From contig NZ_JAMDLG010000001.1 in assembly GCF_023721715.1 (NCBI RefSeq), positions 2,209,784-2,273,783 of the forward strand: DNA of 64,000 nucleotides, read 5' to 3'. Source of the DNA: Parasegetibacter sp. NRK P23 (lineage in GTDB: Bacteria > Bacteroidota > Bacteroidia > Chitinophagales > Chitinophagaceae). Shown piece by piece: positions 7,450 through 16,711 of this stretch. Position 1 is the first letter of the stretch. Each line of letters opens with the position of its first letter. Under the pieces are notes generated by a model that searched no databases, was not told the DNA's origin, and saw only the letters and a list, made by a program, of their open reading frames with translations. The position numbers were made by a program, and so were the translations under genes.

Positions 7450-9664
7450 ATTCTGGTTTATTTTGTTGAGTAGTTACTGAATGGAGGAAAGGAAGTACCC
7501 TTTCCTGCGAGATAATATTGTACTGGGCGGCGGTGTTGCCGTTCCCGATCTTAATGGTAAAACCACGGTGCTCCAGCACTTTGAACATATCTTCATCCGT
7601 GGTATCGTCGCCCATGCAAAGAATAAAATCGGGGCGACTGGCTTCAACGAGGTTCAAAGCAGTAATACCCTTATCCACGCCTGTAAGCCTTATCTCCACT
7701 ACTTTATTACCGTCTATCACCTGTATCGGCGTATTCTGCGCGAGCTGGGAAATGGAATTGATCAACTCCCTGGAACGCGTAAAACCGAATTCAGGCATGG
7801 TATTGCGGTAGTGCCAGGCAAGGGTGTTCTTCTTTTCTTCAATAAACGACCCTGCGCATCGTGTAACAAAAACCTGGAGCAAAGGCCTGATTTCCTCCTT
7901 CCAGGCATCGGGAATACTGGTAGTGGAAACCCAGTCCGCGCCTTTCTTCCTGATTTGCGCGCCGTGTTCAGCCACGAGGGTAATGGGCAGGTGACCGAGC
8001 CACTGGTCGAGGGTTGCCGCGTCTCTTCCGCTGATGATCGCCACTTCATTCTTCTCATCCTCGGCCAGGCGTTTGAGTAAGGTGATTACGCCCGATTCAG
8101 GACGCGCATCACCCGGAAGTTTCGTGAATGGCGCCAGTGTTCCATCATAGTCGAGGAGAATGGCTCTTTTCTGCGCGCTGGCATAACGTTGTTTAAGCAT
8201 ACCTGTTATGCGGTCGTCCAATAGTTTTACGCCGATCTTGTTCTGTTCTTTTTTCACCGCTTTGAGTTGATCCATAAAATCGTTTACCCATCTTGTTACA
8301 TTGTAATCGATCAGTCTTTTCTGCATCAGCAGGATGCGGTTGCGCTGTTCGGCAACCGGCATGGTAAGCGCCCGGTTGATGGTGGCGGCCACATCTTCCA
8401 CATCTGTAGGGTTCACATGCAGCGCTTCGCTCAGTTCGCTTGCGGCACCGGCCAGTTCACTCAATACCAATACCCCCCGGTGCGCGTTGCAACTGGCTAC
8501 AAACTCCTTCGCCACCAGGTTCATCCCGTCGCGGAGCGGCGTAATCAGCGCCACGTCGGCGGCCTGGTACAAGGCGCAGAGGTCGTCGAACGGCAAGTGA
8601 TTGTACCGGTAAATAACGGGCTGCCAGCTGAGGTTGGAATAAATACCGTTGATGGTACTTACCTTCTCTTCAATGCGGCGCTTCATTTCATTGTAAGTTT
8701 CTATGCTATCGCGGGACGGAACTACATTCAATATAAAAACAACGTTTTCTCTCCATTCCGGGAACATTTCAAGGAACTTTTCAAAGCCCTGCAAACGGTA
8801 CATCAAGCCCTTCGTGTAATCGAGGCGGTCTACGGAGAAAATGATTTTCTTTTCGTAGAAATTCTTTTTAATGCCATTTCTGATCTCCAATACTTCGTGG
8901 TTATTGGTGGCATCGTGAAATTTATTGAAGTCGATACCTATCGGGAAGAGGTCCGCTTTTACGAGCCGGTGCTGATAAGTGAGTGTATTGTAATTGTTGT
9001 CAATGCGCAGAAGCATTTTTACCGAATGAATAAAATGCTGCACATAATCGAAAGTATGGAAACCAACAAGGTCGGCACCCAGCAAGCCTTTCAGCAACGA
9101 ATCCTTCCATTCCGAAGGCAACAGACGCAACAATTCGTAGGATGGGAATGGGATATGCAGGAAGAAACCAATGGTCGCATCCGGTATTTCGAGACGCAGC
9201 ATTTGCGGCAGCAGCATCAGTTGGTAATCGTGCACCCAGATCACGTCGCCGGGTTGTAACATGGGTATCAATGCATCGGCGAACTGGCGGTTCACTTTTA
9301 CATAGGCATCGAAATATTCTCTCTTATAAACCGCCAAGGAAGGGAAATAGTGGAACAGTGGCCAGAGTACAGAGTTGGAAAACCCATTGTAATAATCGCT
9401 GTACAATTGCTCATCGGTGAACAATGGTAAAATAGAAAAGTCCTGGGTATCCTCGTTTTTCCTGATTTCCTCCCATTCTTCCGGAGAGAAGTCGGCCACG
9501 CCGGCCCAGATTTTTTCGGAGAATTCACATCCCTCCTGCCCTTGTTCAATATAACTCTTAATAGCCGATACCAATCCACCGGAACTTTGCCTCAGCCCCA
9601 CCTTATCTCCTTCTTTTTCAAGGGAATAAGGAAGCCTGTTTGAAATTATGATCAATCTGCTCAT
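7436..9664 (-). CDS. otsAB: Fused trehalose-6-phosphate synthase / trehalose-6-phosphate phosphatase
   Basis: Bifunctional enzyme that makes trehalose from UDP-glucose and glucose-6-phosphate. I start it at the ATG at 9664 (MSRLIIISNRLPYSL), because this is the canonical GT20 N-terminus; the upstream in-frame start at 9712 adds 16 residues with no homology. Residues 1 to about 480 are the GT20 synthase (SGGLVSAI, VWVHDYQLMLLP, DRLDYTKGL, PLRDGMNLVAKEFVA). A HAD-type phosphatase follows: DYDGTLAPF with nucleophile Asp505, and GDDTTDEDMF near the end. 742 residues matches a complete two-domain fusion. It overlaps the downstream GH15 gene by 14 bp and lies 119 bp downstream of hutU. Confidence 0.95.
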   Translation of the reverse strand: MSRLIIISNRLPYSLEKEGDKVGLRQSSGGLVSAIKSYIEQGQEGCEFSEKIWAGVADFSPEEWEEIRKNEDTQDFSILPLFTDEQLYSDYYNGFSNSVLWPLFHYFPSLAVYKREYFDAYVKVNRQFADALIPMLQPGDVIWVHDYQLMLLPQMLRLEIPDATIGFFLHIPFPSYELLRLLPSEWKDSLLKGLLGADLVGFHTFDYVQHFIHSVKMLLRIDNNYNTLTYQHRLVKADLFPIGIDFNKFHDATNNHEVLEIRNGIKKNFYEKKIIFSVDRLDYTKGLMYRLQGFEKFLEMFPEWRENVVFILNVVPSRDSIETYNEMKRRIEEKVSTINGIYSNLSWQPVIYRYNHLPFDDLCALYQAADVALITPLRDGMNLVAKEFVASCNAHRGVLVLSELAGAASELSEALHVNPTDVEDVAATINRALTMPVAEQRNRILLMQKRLIDYNVTRWVNDFMDQLKAVKKEQNKIGVKLLDDRITGMLKQRYASAQKRAILLDYDGTLAPFTKLPGDARPESGVITLLKRLAEDEKNEVAIISGRDAATLDQWLGHLPITLVAEHGAQIRKKGADWVSTTSIPDAWKEEIRPLLQVFVTRCAGSFIEEKKNTLAWHYRNTMPEFGFTRSRELINSISQLAQNTPIQVIDGNKVVEIRLTGVDKGITALNLVEASRPDFILCMGDDTTDEDMFKVLEHRGFTIKIGNGNTAAQYNIISQERVLPFLHSVTTQQNKPEYAGA

Positions 9665-9783
9665 AGTATAGGGTAATTGATGAGGTGATAAAAAGGGTAT
9701 GGCAATTTCCATACCCTGTTCGGGAATGCGTCAAATATGCCCGGAGCAGATTAAAACATGGTGAAACTCAGATTAAAAGAACA

Positions 9784-11412
9784 TTAAAAACGGCTTTCCA
9801 GATCAAGTTTATGGGCCTTTGCCGTTTGCCCGGCCAGTTCATACCCTGCATCGAAATGCCTGATCACCCCCATGGCCGGATCATTCCTTAACACCCTCGA
9901 CAATCTTTTTTCAGCGGCATCGGTACCATCGGCAACAATCACCATTCCCGCATGTATGCTGTATCCCATACCCACGCCGCCGCCATGGTGGAGGCTCACC
10001 CAGGAAGCGCCGCCAGCGGTATTTACGAGCGCATTGAGGATAGGCCAGTCCGCCACGGCATCAGAACCATCTTTCATGGCCTCCGTTTCCCGGTTGGGCG
10101 AAGCGACAGATCCGGTATCCAGGTGATCCCTTCCGATCACGATGGGCGCCTTTACTTTCCCTGAACGTACCAGTTCGTTGAATGCAAGGCCCGCTTTTTC
10201 CCGCTCTCCTTGTCCCAGCCAGCAGATACGGGCGGGCAATCCCTGGAAAGCAATTTTTTCCCTGGCCAGTTTCAGCCAACGTTGCAACGATTCATTTTGT
10301 GGAAAGAGTTCCGCAATTACTTTATCGGTAACGGCAATATCTTCGGGATCACCACTCAATGCCGCCCAGCGGAACGGCCCCTTGCCTTCACAGAATAACG
10401 GCCTTATGTATGCGGGAACGAAACCAGGGAAGCCGAAAGCGTTCTTCAAGCCTTTTTCATATGCGCGGGCCCGGAGATTGTTGCCGTAATCAAAAGTAAT
10501 GGCACCTTCATCTTGCAGCGCCAGCATCAGTTCAACATGTTCTTTCATGCTGATGTAAGCCGCTTCCAGGTAAGCCGTTTTATTATCAGACCGCAACCTG
10601 TTCGCCTCTTCCAGGCTCATCCCATGCGGAATATAGCCCACCAACGGATCATGCGCCGATGTTTGGTCAGTAAGCACATCCGGAACAATATTTCTTTCGC
10701 GCAGCCTGCGCAGGAGATCCACGGCATTGCACAACACGCCGATTGAAAGCGCTTCGCCTGTGCTCTTCGCTTCCAAAGCACGATCGATGGCGGCATCTAT
10801 ATCTTCGATCATTACATCACAATACCGGGTTTCCAGTCTTTTTTCAATGCGCCAACGTTCCACTTCAGCGGCTAGACATACGCCGTTGTTCATGGTTACG
10901 GCCAGTGTCTGGGCGCCGCCCATACCACCAAGTCCTGCGGTAACGCAGAGTTTACCTTTCAGGGTTCCTTCAAAATGTTTATCAGCAACCGCGGCAAAAG
11001 TTTCGAACGTACCCTGTACGATGCCCTGGGAGCCGATATATATCCAGGAACCGGCGGTCATCTGACCATACATCATCAGGCCTTTTTTTTCGAGTTCATC
11101 AAAATGCTCCCAATTGGCCCAGTTGGGCACGAGTTGTGAATTGGAGATGAGTACGCGTGGCGCATCTTCATGCGTGGGCATAATGGCTACGGGCTTACCG
11201 CTTTGCACAAGCAGGGTTTCATCGTTTTCAAGGGTGATGAGCGCTTTTTTGATGGCCTCCAGCGCCTGATGGTTCCGGGCGGCTTTGCCCCTTCCGCCGT
11301 ACACTACAAGGTCTTCGGGACGTTCGGCCACATCTGGGTGGAGGTTATTTTCGAGCATTCGGAGGGCGGCTTCCTGGAGCCAGTCTTTGCAGCGGAGGGT
11401 GGTGTTGTTCAT
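9784..11412 (-). CDS. hutU: Urocanate hydratase
   Basis: Second step of histidine degradation: adds water to urocanate to give imidazolone propionate, using tightly bound NAD+ as an electrophile. 542 residues, close to the usual length. Conserved stretches include [35 protein letters not shown] (NAD site) and [19 protein letters not shown] near the C-terminus. It lies downstream of hutH on the same strand, but separated from it by a 534-bp repeat-rich gap. Confidence 0.97.
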   Translation of the reverse strand: MNNTTLRCKDWLQEAALRMLENNLHPDVAERPEDLVVYGGRGKAARNHQALEAIKKALITLENDETLLVQSGKPVAIMPTHEDAPRVLISNSQLVPNWANWEHFDELEKKGLMMYGQMTAGSWIYIGSQGIVQGTFETFAAVADKHFEGTLKGKLCVTAGLGGMGGAQTLAVTMNNGVCLAAEVERWRIEKRLETRYCDVMIEDIDAAIDRALEAKSTGEALSIGVLCNAVDLLRRLRERNIVPDVLTDQTSAHDPLVGYIPHGMSLEEANRLRSDNKTAYLEAAYISMKEHVELMLALQDEGAITFDYGNNLRARAYEKGLKNAFGFPGFVPAYIRPLFCEGKGPFRWAALSGDPEDIAVTDKVIAELFPQNESLQRWLKLAREKIAFQGLPARICWLGQGEREKAGLAFNELVRSGKVKAPIVIGRDHLDTGSVASPNRETEAMKDGSDAVADWPILNALVNTAGGASWVSLHHGGGVGMGYSIHAGMVIVADGTDAAEKRLSRVLRNDPAMGVIRHFDAGYELAGQTAKAHKLDLESRF

Positions 11413-11470
11413 GGTAGTTTTTTTGTGGTGGTGCGGGATGTGATTCTAATGTTATTTATTTTTTCACGCC

Positions 11471-11940
11471 ATTGCTTTGTGCTTCGCACTGCGCAGCGCA
11501 CTGCTTCGTACTTCGCAGGAGCAAGGACGCATTGCTTCGTGCCTCGCAACGTTGTTTGTGTTTGGAATGGTTCATTTTGGGATATTTTTTTGTTTCACGC
11601 GGCGACGCGGCGACGCAACGGGCTGCTTATTGAGGAATGGTTGATTTTCTTTGGAAGAACTTATTTAATTCTTTACACTTCACGCTAAATTCTCCCTGAA
11701 TCTTTTCAATCAGGAAGCATCCGGCCCCTTCCTTTCAAATAAATCAACCAGAAATTATATAGTACGCTAACGTTGCGTCGCCGTGTCGTTGCGAGAAATA
11801 ACGCCTCAGCAAGCTACAGTCTCAACCACTCCTTACGTCTGTAGGGCAAGAAGTCGTTGCGAGAAAACACCTCTCAGCGAGCTGCACCACAACCGCCCCT
11901 TGCGTCCTTGCTCCTGCGAGGAACGAAGCAGTTGCGTGAA
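11471..11940. repeat. Mosaic of direct and inverted repeats between hutU and hutH
   Basis: The whole 534-bp gap 11413-11946 has no convincing gene. Three tandem copies of a 30-bp unit start at 11471, 11501 and 11531 (core tTGCTTcGTnCyTCGCA). The second copy, 11501-11530, is matched in inverted orientation by 11902-11931 with 28 of 30 bases identical. Inside this pair lies a second one: 11603-11620 against 11771-11788, 17 of 18 identical. A degenerate direct repeat of about 68 bp begins at 11785 and 11853 (GTCGTTGCGAGAAA). CTCGCAACG at 11543-11551 also pairs with both 68-bp units. The pattern resembles a non-coding palindromic repeat family rather than an insertion sequence: no transposase remnant is seen. 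Confidence 0.8.
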
Positions 11941-11946
11941 ACTCAC

Positions 11947-13491
11947 TCACAAATCAATCCCCTTCTCCCGTGCGAAACCATTCACCTCTTTAACAAAACG
12001 CTCATTGGCTATCATGGCGTGTATCTCCCGGATATCATCAGCGAAAATGCGGTCCTCTTCGGCGAAGCCCACATAATGCCGTACATGGTCATGCGCGAAT
12101 TCAAGCAGGGCACTGGAACGTAGTGGCCTTCTGAATTCAATGGCCTGACAGGCCGAGAGCAACTCTATGGCCAATATCTGCTCAAGGTTATCGATCACGC
12201 GGTTGAGTTTCCTACCGGAGATACTGCCCATGCTCACATGATCTTCCTGACCTAGGGAAGTGGGAATACTATCGGCGCTGGCGGGGAAACACAATGTTTT
12301 ATTTTCTGTAACCAGTGCTGCCGTGGTGTACTGTGGGATCATGAAACCACTGTTTAATCCCACATTTTTCATCAGCAACATAGGGAGTCCCCATTTTCCT
12401 TCCAGCAAAAGATAACAACGGCGATCGGATATATTCCCCAGTTCAGCGGCGGCGAAGCAGGCATAATCCAGTGGCAGCGCCATCGGCTGACCATGGAAGT
12501 TCCCGCCCGAAATGGTATCACCGGCGCTGAAGATAACGGGGTTGTCGGTAACCGAATTGAGTTCTATTTCCGTAAGTGTTTTCAGGTGGATCCAGGCGTT
12601 ACGTGTGGCGCCATGCACCTGCGGCATACAGCGGAGTGAATACGGATCCTGGACGCGCCCGCAATCGATGTGACTTTGCATGATCTCGCTACCCGCCAGC
12701 AGTTTCCGGAGCCGTTGCGCGACCAGTATATTGCCTTCAAAAGGCCTGAGCTCGTGGAGCCGCTCATCAAAAGGGGCCTGGGTACCGGTAAGCGCTTCCA
12801 GACTCATGGCGCCGATAATATCAGCCGCTTCCAGGCAGTTGAACAAACGTGCGACGGCGAGTGTGGCATAGGACAAAATAAATTGCGTGCCATTGATCAG
12901 CGCAAGTCCTTCCTTCGGCCCGAGTACCACGGGTTCCCACTGTAATACCTGCATCACTTTGGCAGCGGGTTGCCGCGCTCCTTTGTACCAGACTTCTCCC
13001 AATCCTATCAAGGGCAAACAAAGATGCGCGAGTGGCGCAAGGTCACCGGAGGCGCCTACCGAGCCCTGTTCCGGCACCACGGGCGTAACTTCTTCATCAA
13101 TGTGCGCGCACAATCTTTCCAATGTGGTCAATTGCACACCGGAAACTCCCTTCGCCAGCGCATGCACTTTAGTGATGAGCATGAGCCGGGCGATCTGTAC
13201 CGGAACCGGTTGTCCCACCCCTACCGAATGACTTTGTAATATTTTATACTGCAGGGTGCGCGTATCTTCTTCCGAAATGGGCGTATCGGCCAGGATGCCA
13301 AAGCCGGTATTCACACCATACACCGTTTTCCCTGAAGCAACAATCTCCTGCACATCCCGCTGACTTTTAAGAATGGCTTCCCGCGCCTGCGGCGCAATGA
13401 TTCCCTTCAATGTACCATTGGAAATTGCGATGGCCTTTTCCACCGTAAGCTGCTCCGTTCCGTATAAAAAAGTGTTTTCCATATGCTGCAA
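11947..13491 (-). CDS. hutH: Histidine ammonia-lyase
   Basis: First and committed step of histidine degradation: removes ammonia from histidine to give urocanate. 514 residues, normal for the family. The motif GSVGASGDLAPLAHL holds the Ala147-Ser148-Gly149 triplet that cyclises into the MIO electrophile. The N-terminal YGVNTGFG loop and the QEDHVSMG segment of the active site are also intact. The marR gene lies 42 bp upstream on the same strand, so they are probably co-transcribed. Confidence 0.97.
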   Translation of the reverse strand: MQHMENTFLYGTEQLTVEKAIAISNGTLKGIIAPQAREAILKSQRDVQEIVASGKTVYGVNTGFGILADTPISEEDTRTLQYKILQSHSVGVGQPVPVQIARLMLITKVHALAKGVSGVQLTTLERLCAHIDEEVTPVVPEQGSVGASGDLAPLAHLCLPLIGLGEVWYKGARQPAAKVMQVLQWEPVVLGPKEGLALINGTQFILSYATLAVARLFNCLEAADIIGAMSLEALTGTQAPFDERLHELRPFEGNILVAQRLRKLLAGSEIMQSHIDCGRVQDPYSLRCMPQVHGATRNAWIHLKTLTEIELNSVTDNPVIFSAGDTISGGNFHGQPMALPLDYACFAAAELGNISDRRCYLLLEGKWGLPMLLMKNVGLNSGFMIPQYTTAALVTENKTLCFPASADSIPTSLGQEDHVSMGSISGRKLNRVIDNLEQILAIELLSACQAIEFRRPLRSSALLEFAHDHVRHYVGFAEEDRIFADDIREIHAMIANERFVKEVNGFAREKGIDL

Positions 13492-13533
13492 TGTAGCCTC
13501 GCTTTCTTCCAGGTGAATAAAGCGCGGTGGTTG

Positions 13534-14016
13534 TTATGATTGAATTTGTTGAATGATCCTGGCGGAAAGCGGTTTTGTTTCCAGCGCTTTTTCCAATTGA
13601 AGCACCGTTTTTAATAGCTGCTTCAGCGCAACATTTTCCTGCGATAAATCCTCCAAAGATGCCTGTAACGCTGTCCAAACAGGTTTTACCCGCTTCAACA
13701 ACTTCTTACCCTCCGCCGTAAAAGAAAGTACCTTTTTGCGGGCATCCACTTCAGATACCACGCTTTCCACCAATCCCCTCTCCTGCAGGAGCGATACCAA
13801 TTGACTTACGGCGGAATGTGACACACCCGCTTTATCCGAGATATCACGTATAGAAACCTGTCCTTCCTGATCGAGCAGGTAAAACACAGGGAACCACGAA
13901 GCGTCAAATGGAATGTTCAACGCGCGGTAAGTGGCGTTAATCTCTGCGAGAAATCCTTCACTCAAACGGCGCAGCCGGCTTCCGAAGGCAAGAAATCCTA
14001 ATTGCTGGTACAACAT
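13534..14016 (-). CDS. MarR family transcriptional regulator
   Basis: 160-residue winged-helix regulator. The HTH and wing are clear: VSIRDISDKAGVSHSAVSQLVSLLQERGLVE, then VDARKKVLSFTAEGKKLL. MarR proteins are usually dimeric repressors released by a small ligand. A perfect 14-bp palindrome (14022-14035) starts 6 bp before its ATG and abuts a -7 box, so self-repression is likely. The downstream neighbour is hutH, so urocanate or histidine is a plausible ligand; that is inference. Confidence 0.92.
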   Translation of the reverse strand: MLYQQLGFLAFGSRLRRLSEGFLAEINATYRALNIPFDASWFPVFYLLDQEGQVSIRDISDKAGVSHSAVSQLVSLLQERGLVESVVSEVDARKKVLSFTAEGKKLLKRVKPVWTALQASLEDLSQENVALKQLLKTVLQLEKALETKPLSARIIQQIQS

Positions 14017-14021
14017 AATTA

Positions 14022-14043
14022 TATAAGTACTTATACAAATGTA
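14022..14043 (-). promoter_or_regulatory. marR-hutH promoter with overlapping palindromic operator
   Basis: On the minus strand TACATTTG (14036-14043) matches the Bacteroidota -7 consensus TAnnTTTG exactly. Immediately downstream is the perfect palindrome TATAAGTACTTATA (14022-14035), which would cover the transcription start. No clear -33 TTG is seen at the usual distance. This is the geometry expected of an autorepressed MarR operon. Confidence 0.65.
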
Positions 14044-14215
14044 GGGAATTTCTTTATGGAAATATTTTTATTTCAATAAACCTACAACCCAAACAGGGCA
14101 GGATTGGGATAACTATAGTACACTACGCTCTATTGCGCTATGCAATACATGAAGCGCTATAACTTCGGAAAAATCTCAATAAGAATCATCCGACATAAAA
14201 TCACCGCACATTTGC

Positions 14216-14590
14216 TTATTCTCCCGTATACGTGTTTACCCACCACTGGTTGCCGAACGGGTCCTCAAATCCACCACCATAGCCGTATTCCCGTTGCGCC
14301 AGCTCCTGTAACTGTTTACACCCTTCCGCAAAGGCTCTTTCGAAAATACCTTCCACCGCTTCCACATAAATAAAAACTGAACCTGGAAATGGTTTCCACA
14401 ATTCCGTAGCGTTGGCAAACATGATCACCGCATCTCCTACCTTCAATTCTCCATGCATAATCCCTCGTTCACCGGGAACAATCAGTTGTTCCTCCGCTTT
14501 AAATACATGACGCATAAACCGCGCAAAAGCCTGGGCATCCTGAAGGATGAGATAAGGCATTACTGGTAAATACTGGGCTGGAATCTTCAT
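14216..14590 (-). CDS. VOC superfamily protein (PhnB/glyoxalase-like)
   Basis: 124 residues from the ATG at 14590 (MKIPAQYLPVMPYLILQDAQAF); a longer reading to 14665 adds 25 residues unlike the family. Two beta-alpha-beta-beta-beta modules are visible, with MHGELKVGDAVIMFAN in the first and the closing GGGFEDPFGNQWWVNTY typical of VOC proteins. These bind a metal or small ligand in glyoxalases, dioxygenases and resistance proteins. Nothing fixes the substrate. It is divergent from the radical SAM gene. Confidence 0.85.
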   Translation of the reverse strand: MKIPAQYLPVMPYLILQDAQAFARFMRHVFKAEEQLIVPGERGIMHGELKVGDAVIMFANATELWKPFPGSVFIYVEAVEGIFERAFAEGCKQLQELAQREYGYGGGFEDPFGNQWWVNTYTGE

Positions 14591-14694
14591 GAAGTTTGTT
14601 TTTTGATGTTGAACATTTTGCAGAATCATTCCGCGACAAATCAAAAATACTAAATTTTTTAGCAATTTGAATTTTATTTATTAGCTTTGAAATC

Positions 14695-15945
14695 ATGAGG
14701 GAAAGAACACTTGAGAAACTGGAAATTCTGGCTGATGCAGCCAAGTATGACGTGTCCTGTTCTTCGAGCGGCAGCAAGCGGGGCAATGCCGGAAAAAGCA
14801 TTGGCAACACCACCGGGATGGGTATTTGTCATGCTTACACCGAAGATGGCCGTTGTGTTTCGCTGCTGAAGATACTGCTGACCAACCACTGTATTTTCGA
14901 TTGCGCCTATTGTGTGAGCCGGAAAAGCAATGATGTGAAAAGAGCCGCGTTTACGGTAGACGAGGTGGTCGAACTCACCATCGGATTTTACCGCCGGAAT
15001 TATATTGAAGGCCTGTTCCTGAGTTCCGGCATTTTTAAAAACGCGGATTATACTATGGAACGGTTGGTAATGATCGCCCGCAAACTACGGACGGAACACC
15101 GCTTCAACGGGTATATTCACCTGAAAGCCATACCCGGGGCCAGCGAAGAACTGATGAAAGCAGCCGGACTGTACGCCGACAGGCTCAGCGTGAACGTGGA
15201 GATGCCTACGAAAGAAAGTCTGAAGCTGCTGGCGCCCGATAAAAACCAGGAAGACGTGCTTACGCCGATGCAATACCTCAGTAAGGAAATTGTACGCCAG
15301 AGGGAGGAAAAACGAAAATTCACCCATACACCCGCTTTCGCACCGGCAGGACAAAGCACCCAAATGGTGATAGGCGCCAGTCCGGAGACGGACCGGCAAA
15401 TCCTCCACATCGCGGCACATTTCTACCGTTCCTATTCTTTAAAGAGAGTGTACTATTCAGGCTATATACCGGTGAGCACCGACAACAGACTTCCCGCGCC
15501 CGGCACCCCGGTTCCTATGCTGCGGGAAAACAGGTTGTACCAGGCAGACTGGCTGCTGCGGTTCTACGGTTTTCAGCCGCAGGAAATCGTACCGCCGGAA
15601 CACCCGCTGCTGGACATGGAGATAGACCCCAAACTGAGCTGGGCACTCCGGAACATGCACCTCTTCCCGGTACACCTTCAAACAGCGGACCTGGAACAGA
15701 TCATCCGCGTCCCGGGCATCGGTATACAAAGCGCCCACAGGATCGTGGCCGCAAGGCGCTTCGGGAAGATAAGTCTTGATTTGCTCCGGAAAATAGGCGT
15801 AGCCGTGGAAAGGGCGCGTTATTTCATCGCCGAAGATCCATCCTTCCGGAAAGACCTTTCCGACCTGCAGATCCGGCAGCAGATCATTTCCCTGCAACAA
15901 TCGAAATACGCCCCGAATTTTTCACCCCAGTTAAAACTATTCTGA
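14695..15945 (+). CDS. Radical SAM protein of the putative DNA modification/repair family (TIGR03916-like)
   Basis: 416 residues. The radical SAM cluster motif is CIFDCAYC (Cys66, Cys70, Cys73; CX3CX2C), which would hold a 4Fe-4S cluster cleaving S-adenosylmethionine. The N-terminal KYDVSCSSSGSKRG and TGMGICHAY segments and Cys22, Cys45 and Cys54 are family features. The C-terminal part contains a helix-hairpin-helix-like stretch, LEQIIRVPGIGIQSAHRIVAAR, of the kind that binds DNA non-specifically. It is separated from the next gene by one base. The family is annotated as acting on DNA, but to my knowledge no reaction is established. A TAGCTTTG at 14682-14689 resembles a -7 box, which would give a nearly leaderless mRNA. 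Confidence 0.92.
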   Translation: MRERTLEKLEILADAAKYDVSCSSSGSKRGNAGKSIGNTTGMGICHAYTEDGRCVSLLKILLTNHCIFDCAYCVSRKSNDVKRAAFTVDEVVELTIGFYRRNYIEGLFLSSGIFKNADYTMERLVMIARKLRTEHRFNGYIHLKAIPGASEELMKAAGLYADRLSVNVEMPTKESLKLLAPDKNQEDVLTPMQYLSKEIVRQREEKRKFTHTPAFAPAGQSTQMVIGASPETDRQILHIAAHFYRSYSLKRVYYSGYIPVSTDNRLPAPGTPVPMLRENRLYQADWLLRFYGFQPQEIVPPEHPLLDMEIDPKLSWALRNMHLFPVHLQTADLEQIIRVPGIGIQSAHRIVAARRFGKISLDLLRKIGVAVERARYFIAEDPSFRKDLSDLQIRQQIISLQQSKYAPNFSPQLKLF

Positions 15946-15946
15946 C

Positions 15947-16711
15947 ATGACGCAGGTGGTGTACGACGGCAGCTTTGAAGGACTGCTCACCGCCGTCTTC
16001 GAAATCTACGAATACAAATTTACCGACGCCAGCATTCATCCTGCCCCCACCTTCAACGCGAACGTGTTCGGCCAACAACACAACGCCATTTCCAACCGGG
16101 AAAAAGCAAAGCGGGTATGGAAAAAACTCGCGGCCATCTCACCACAAACGGCACGCTTGGTGTACCTCACCTATCTTGCTGAAATCCCTTATATGGAAAG
16201 CCTGGTGCTTTCGTTTATCCGGTATGTACTTTCCGGCAGGAAGGGCGCCGAAAGAAACATCGGCAACCCACATGTATTGAAGGTAACGCAGACCGTTAAA
16301 AAAGTAGAGCGGGAAAAACACCGCATGGAGGCATTTGTACGCTTCCAGCTCACCAGCGACGAGTTGTATTACGCGATCATAGCCCCCGATTTCAACGTGC
16401 TCCCGTTGATCGCGCCGCATTTTTCCAACAGGTATGCCGACCAGCGCTGGCTGATTTACGATGAAAAAAGAAAATACGGCATTTATTATGACCTGCAGCA
16501 AACCACCAATGTAACCCTTGATTTTAAAGCGGAAACCGCCAATGGAAAAGATATTTCTCACATCATCCATGAAACGGAGGCCGCTTTCCAGCAATTGTGG
16601 AAAAGGTATTTCACCAGCGTGAACATACCATCAAGGAAAAACATGCAACTGCATATCCGGCACATGCCCAAACGGTACTGGAAATACCTCATAGAAAAAG
16701 GGACCGGTTAG
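15947..16711 (+). CDS. DUF4130 / TIGR03915 family protein, partner of the radical SAM protein
   Basis: 254 residues beginning MTQVVYDGSFEGLLTAVFEIY, the typical start of the family named as a probable DNA metabolism protein. Further family features are RVWKKLAAISPQTARLVYLTYLAEIPYMESLV and HRMEAFVRFQLTSDELYYAIIAPDFNVLPLIAPHF. The C-terminal HIRHMPKRYWKYLIEK is basic. No known catalytic motif is recognisable. The ATG follows the radical SAM stop codon by one base, so the two are made together and probably function together. The 3' end overlaps the convergent XRE gene by 4 bp. Confidence 0.9.
   Translation: MTQVVYDGSFEGLLTAVFEIYEYKFTDASIHPAPTFNANVFGQQHNAISNREKAKRVWKKLAAISPQTARLVYLTYLAEIPYMESLVLSFIRYVLSGRKGAERNIGNPHVLKVTQTVKKVEREKHRMEAFVRFQLTSDELYYAIIAPDFNVLPLIAPHFSNRYADQRWLIYDEKRKYGIYYDLQQTTNVTLDFKAETANGKDISHIIHETEAAFQQLWKRYFTSVNIPSRKNMQLHIRHMPKRYWKYLIEKGTG

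Noticed and set aside
11170-11688. Plus-strand 172-residue frame running into the repeat region
   Set aside because: Half is antisense to hutU and the rest translates the 30-bp repeats; no homology visible.
11471-11940. CRISPR array or insertion sequence in the hutU-hutH gap
   Set aside because: The repeat units diverge, alternate orientation and lack uniform spacers; no transposase or cas gene is present.
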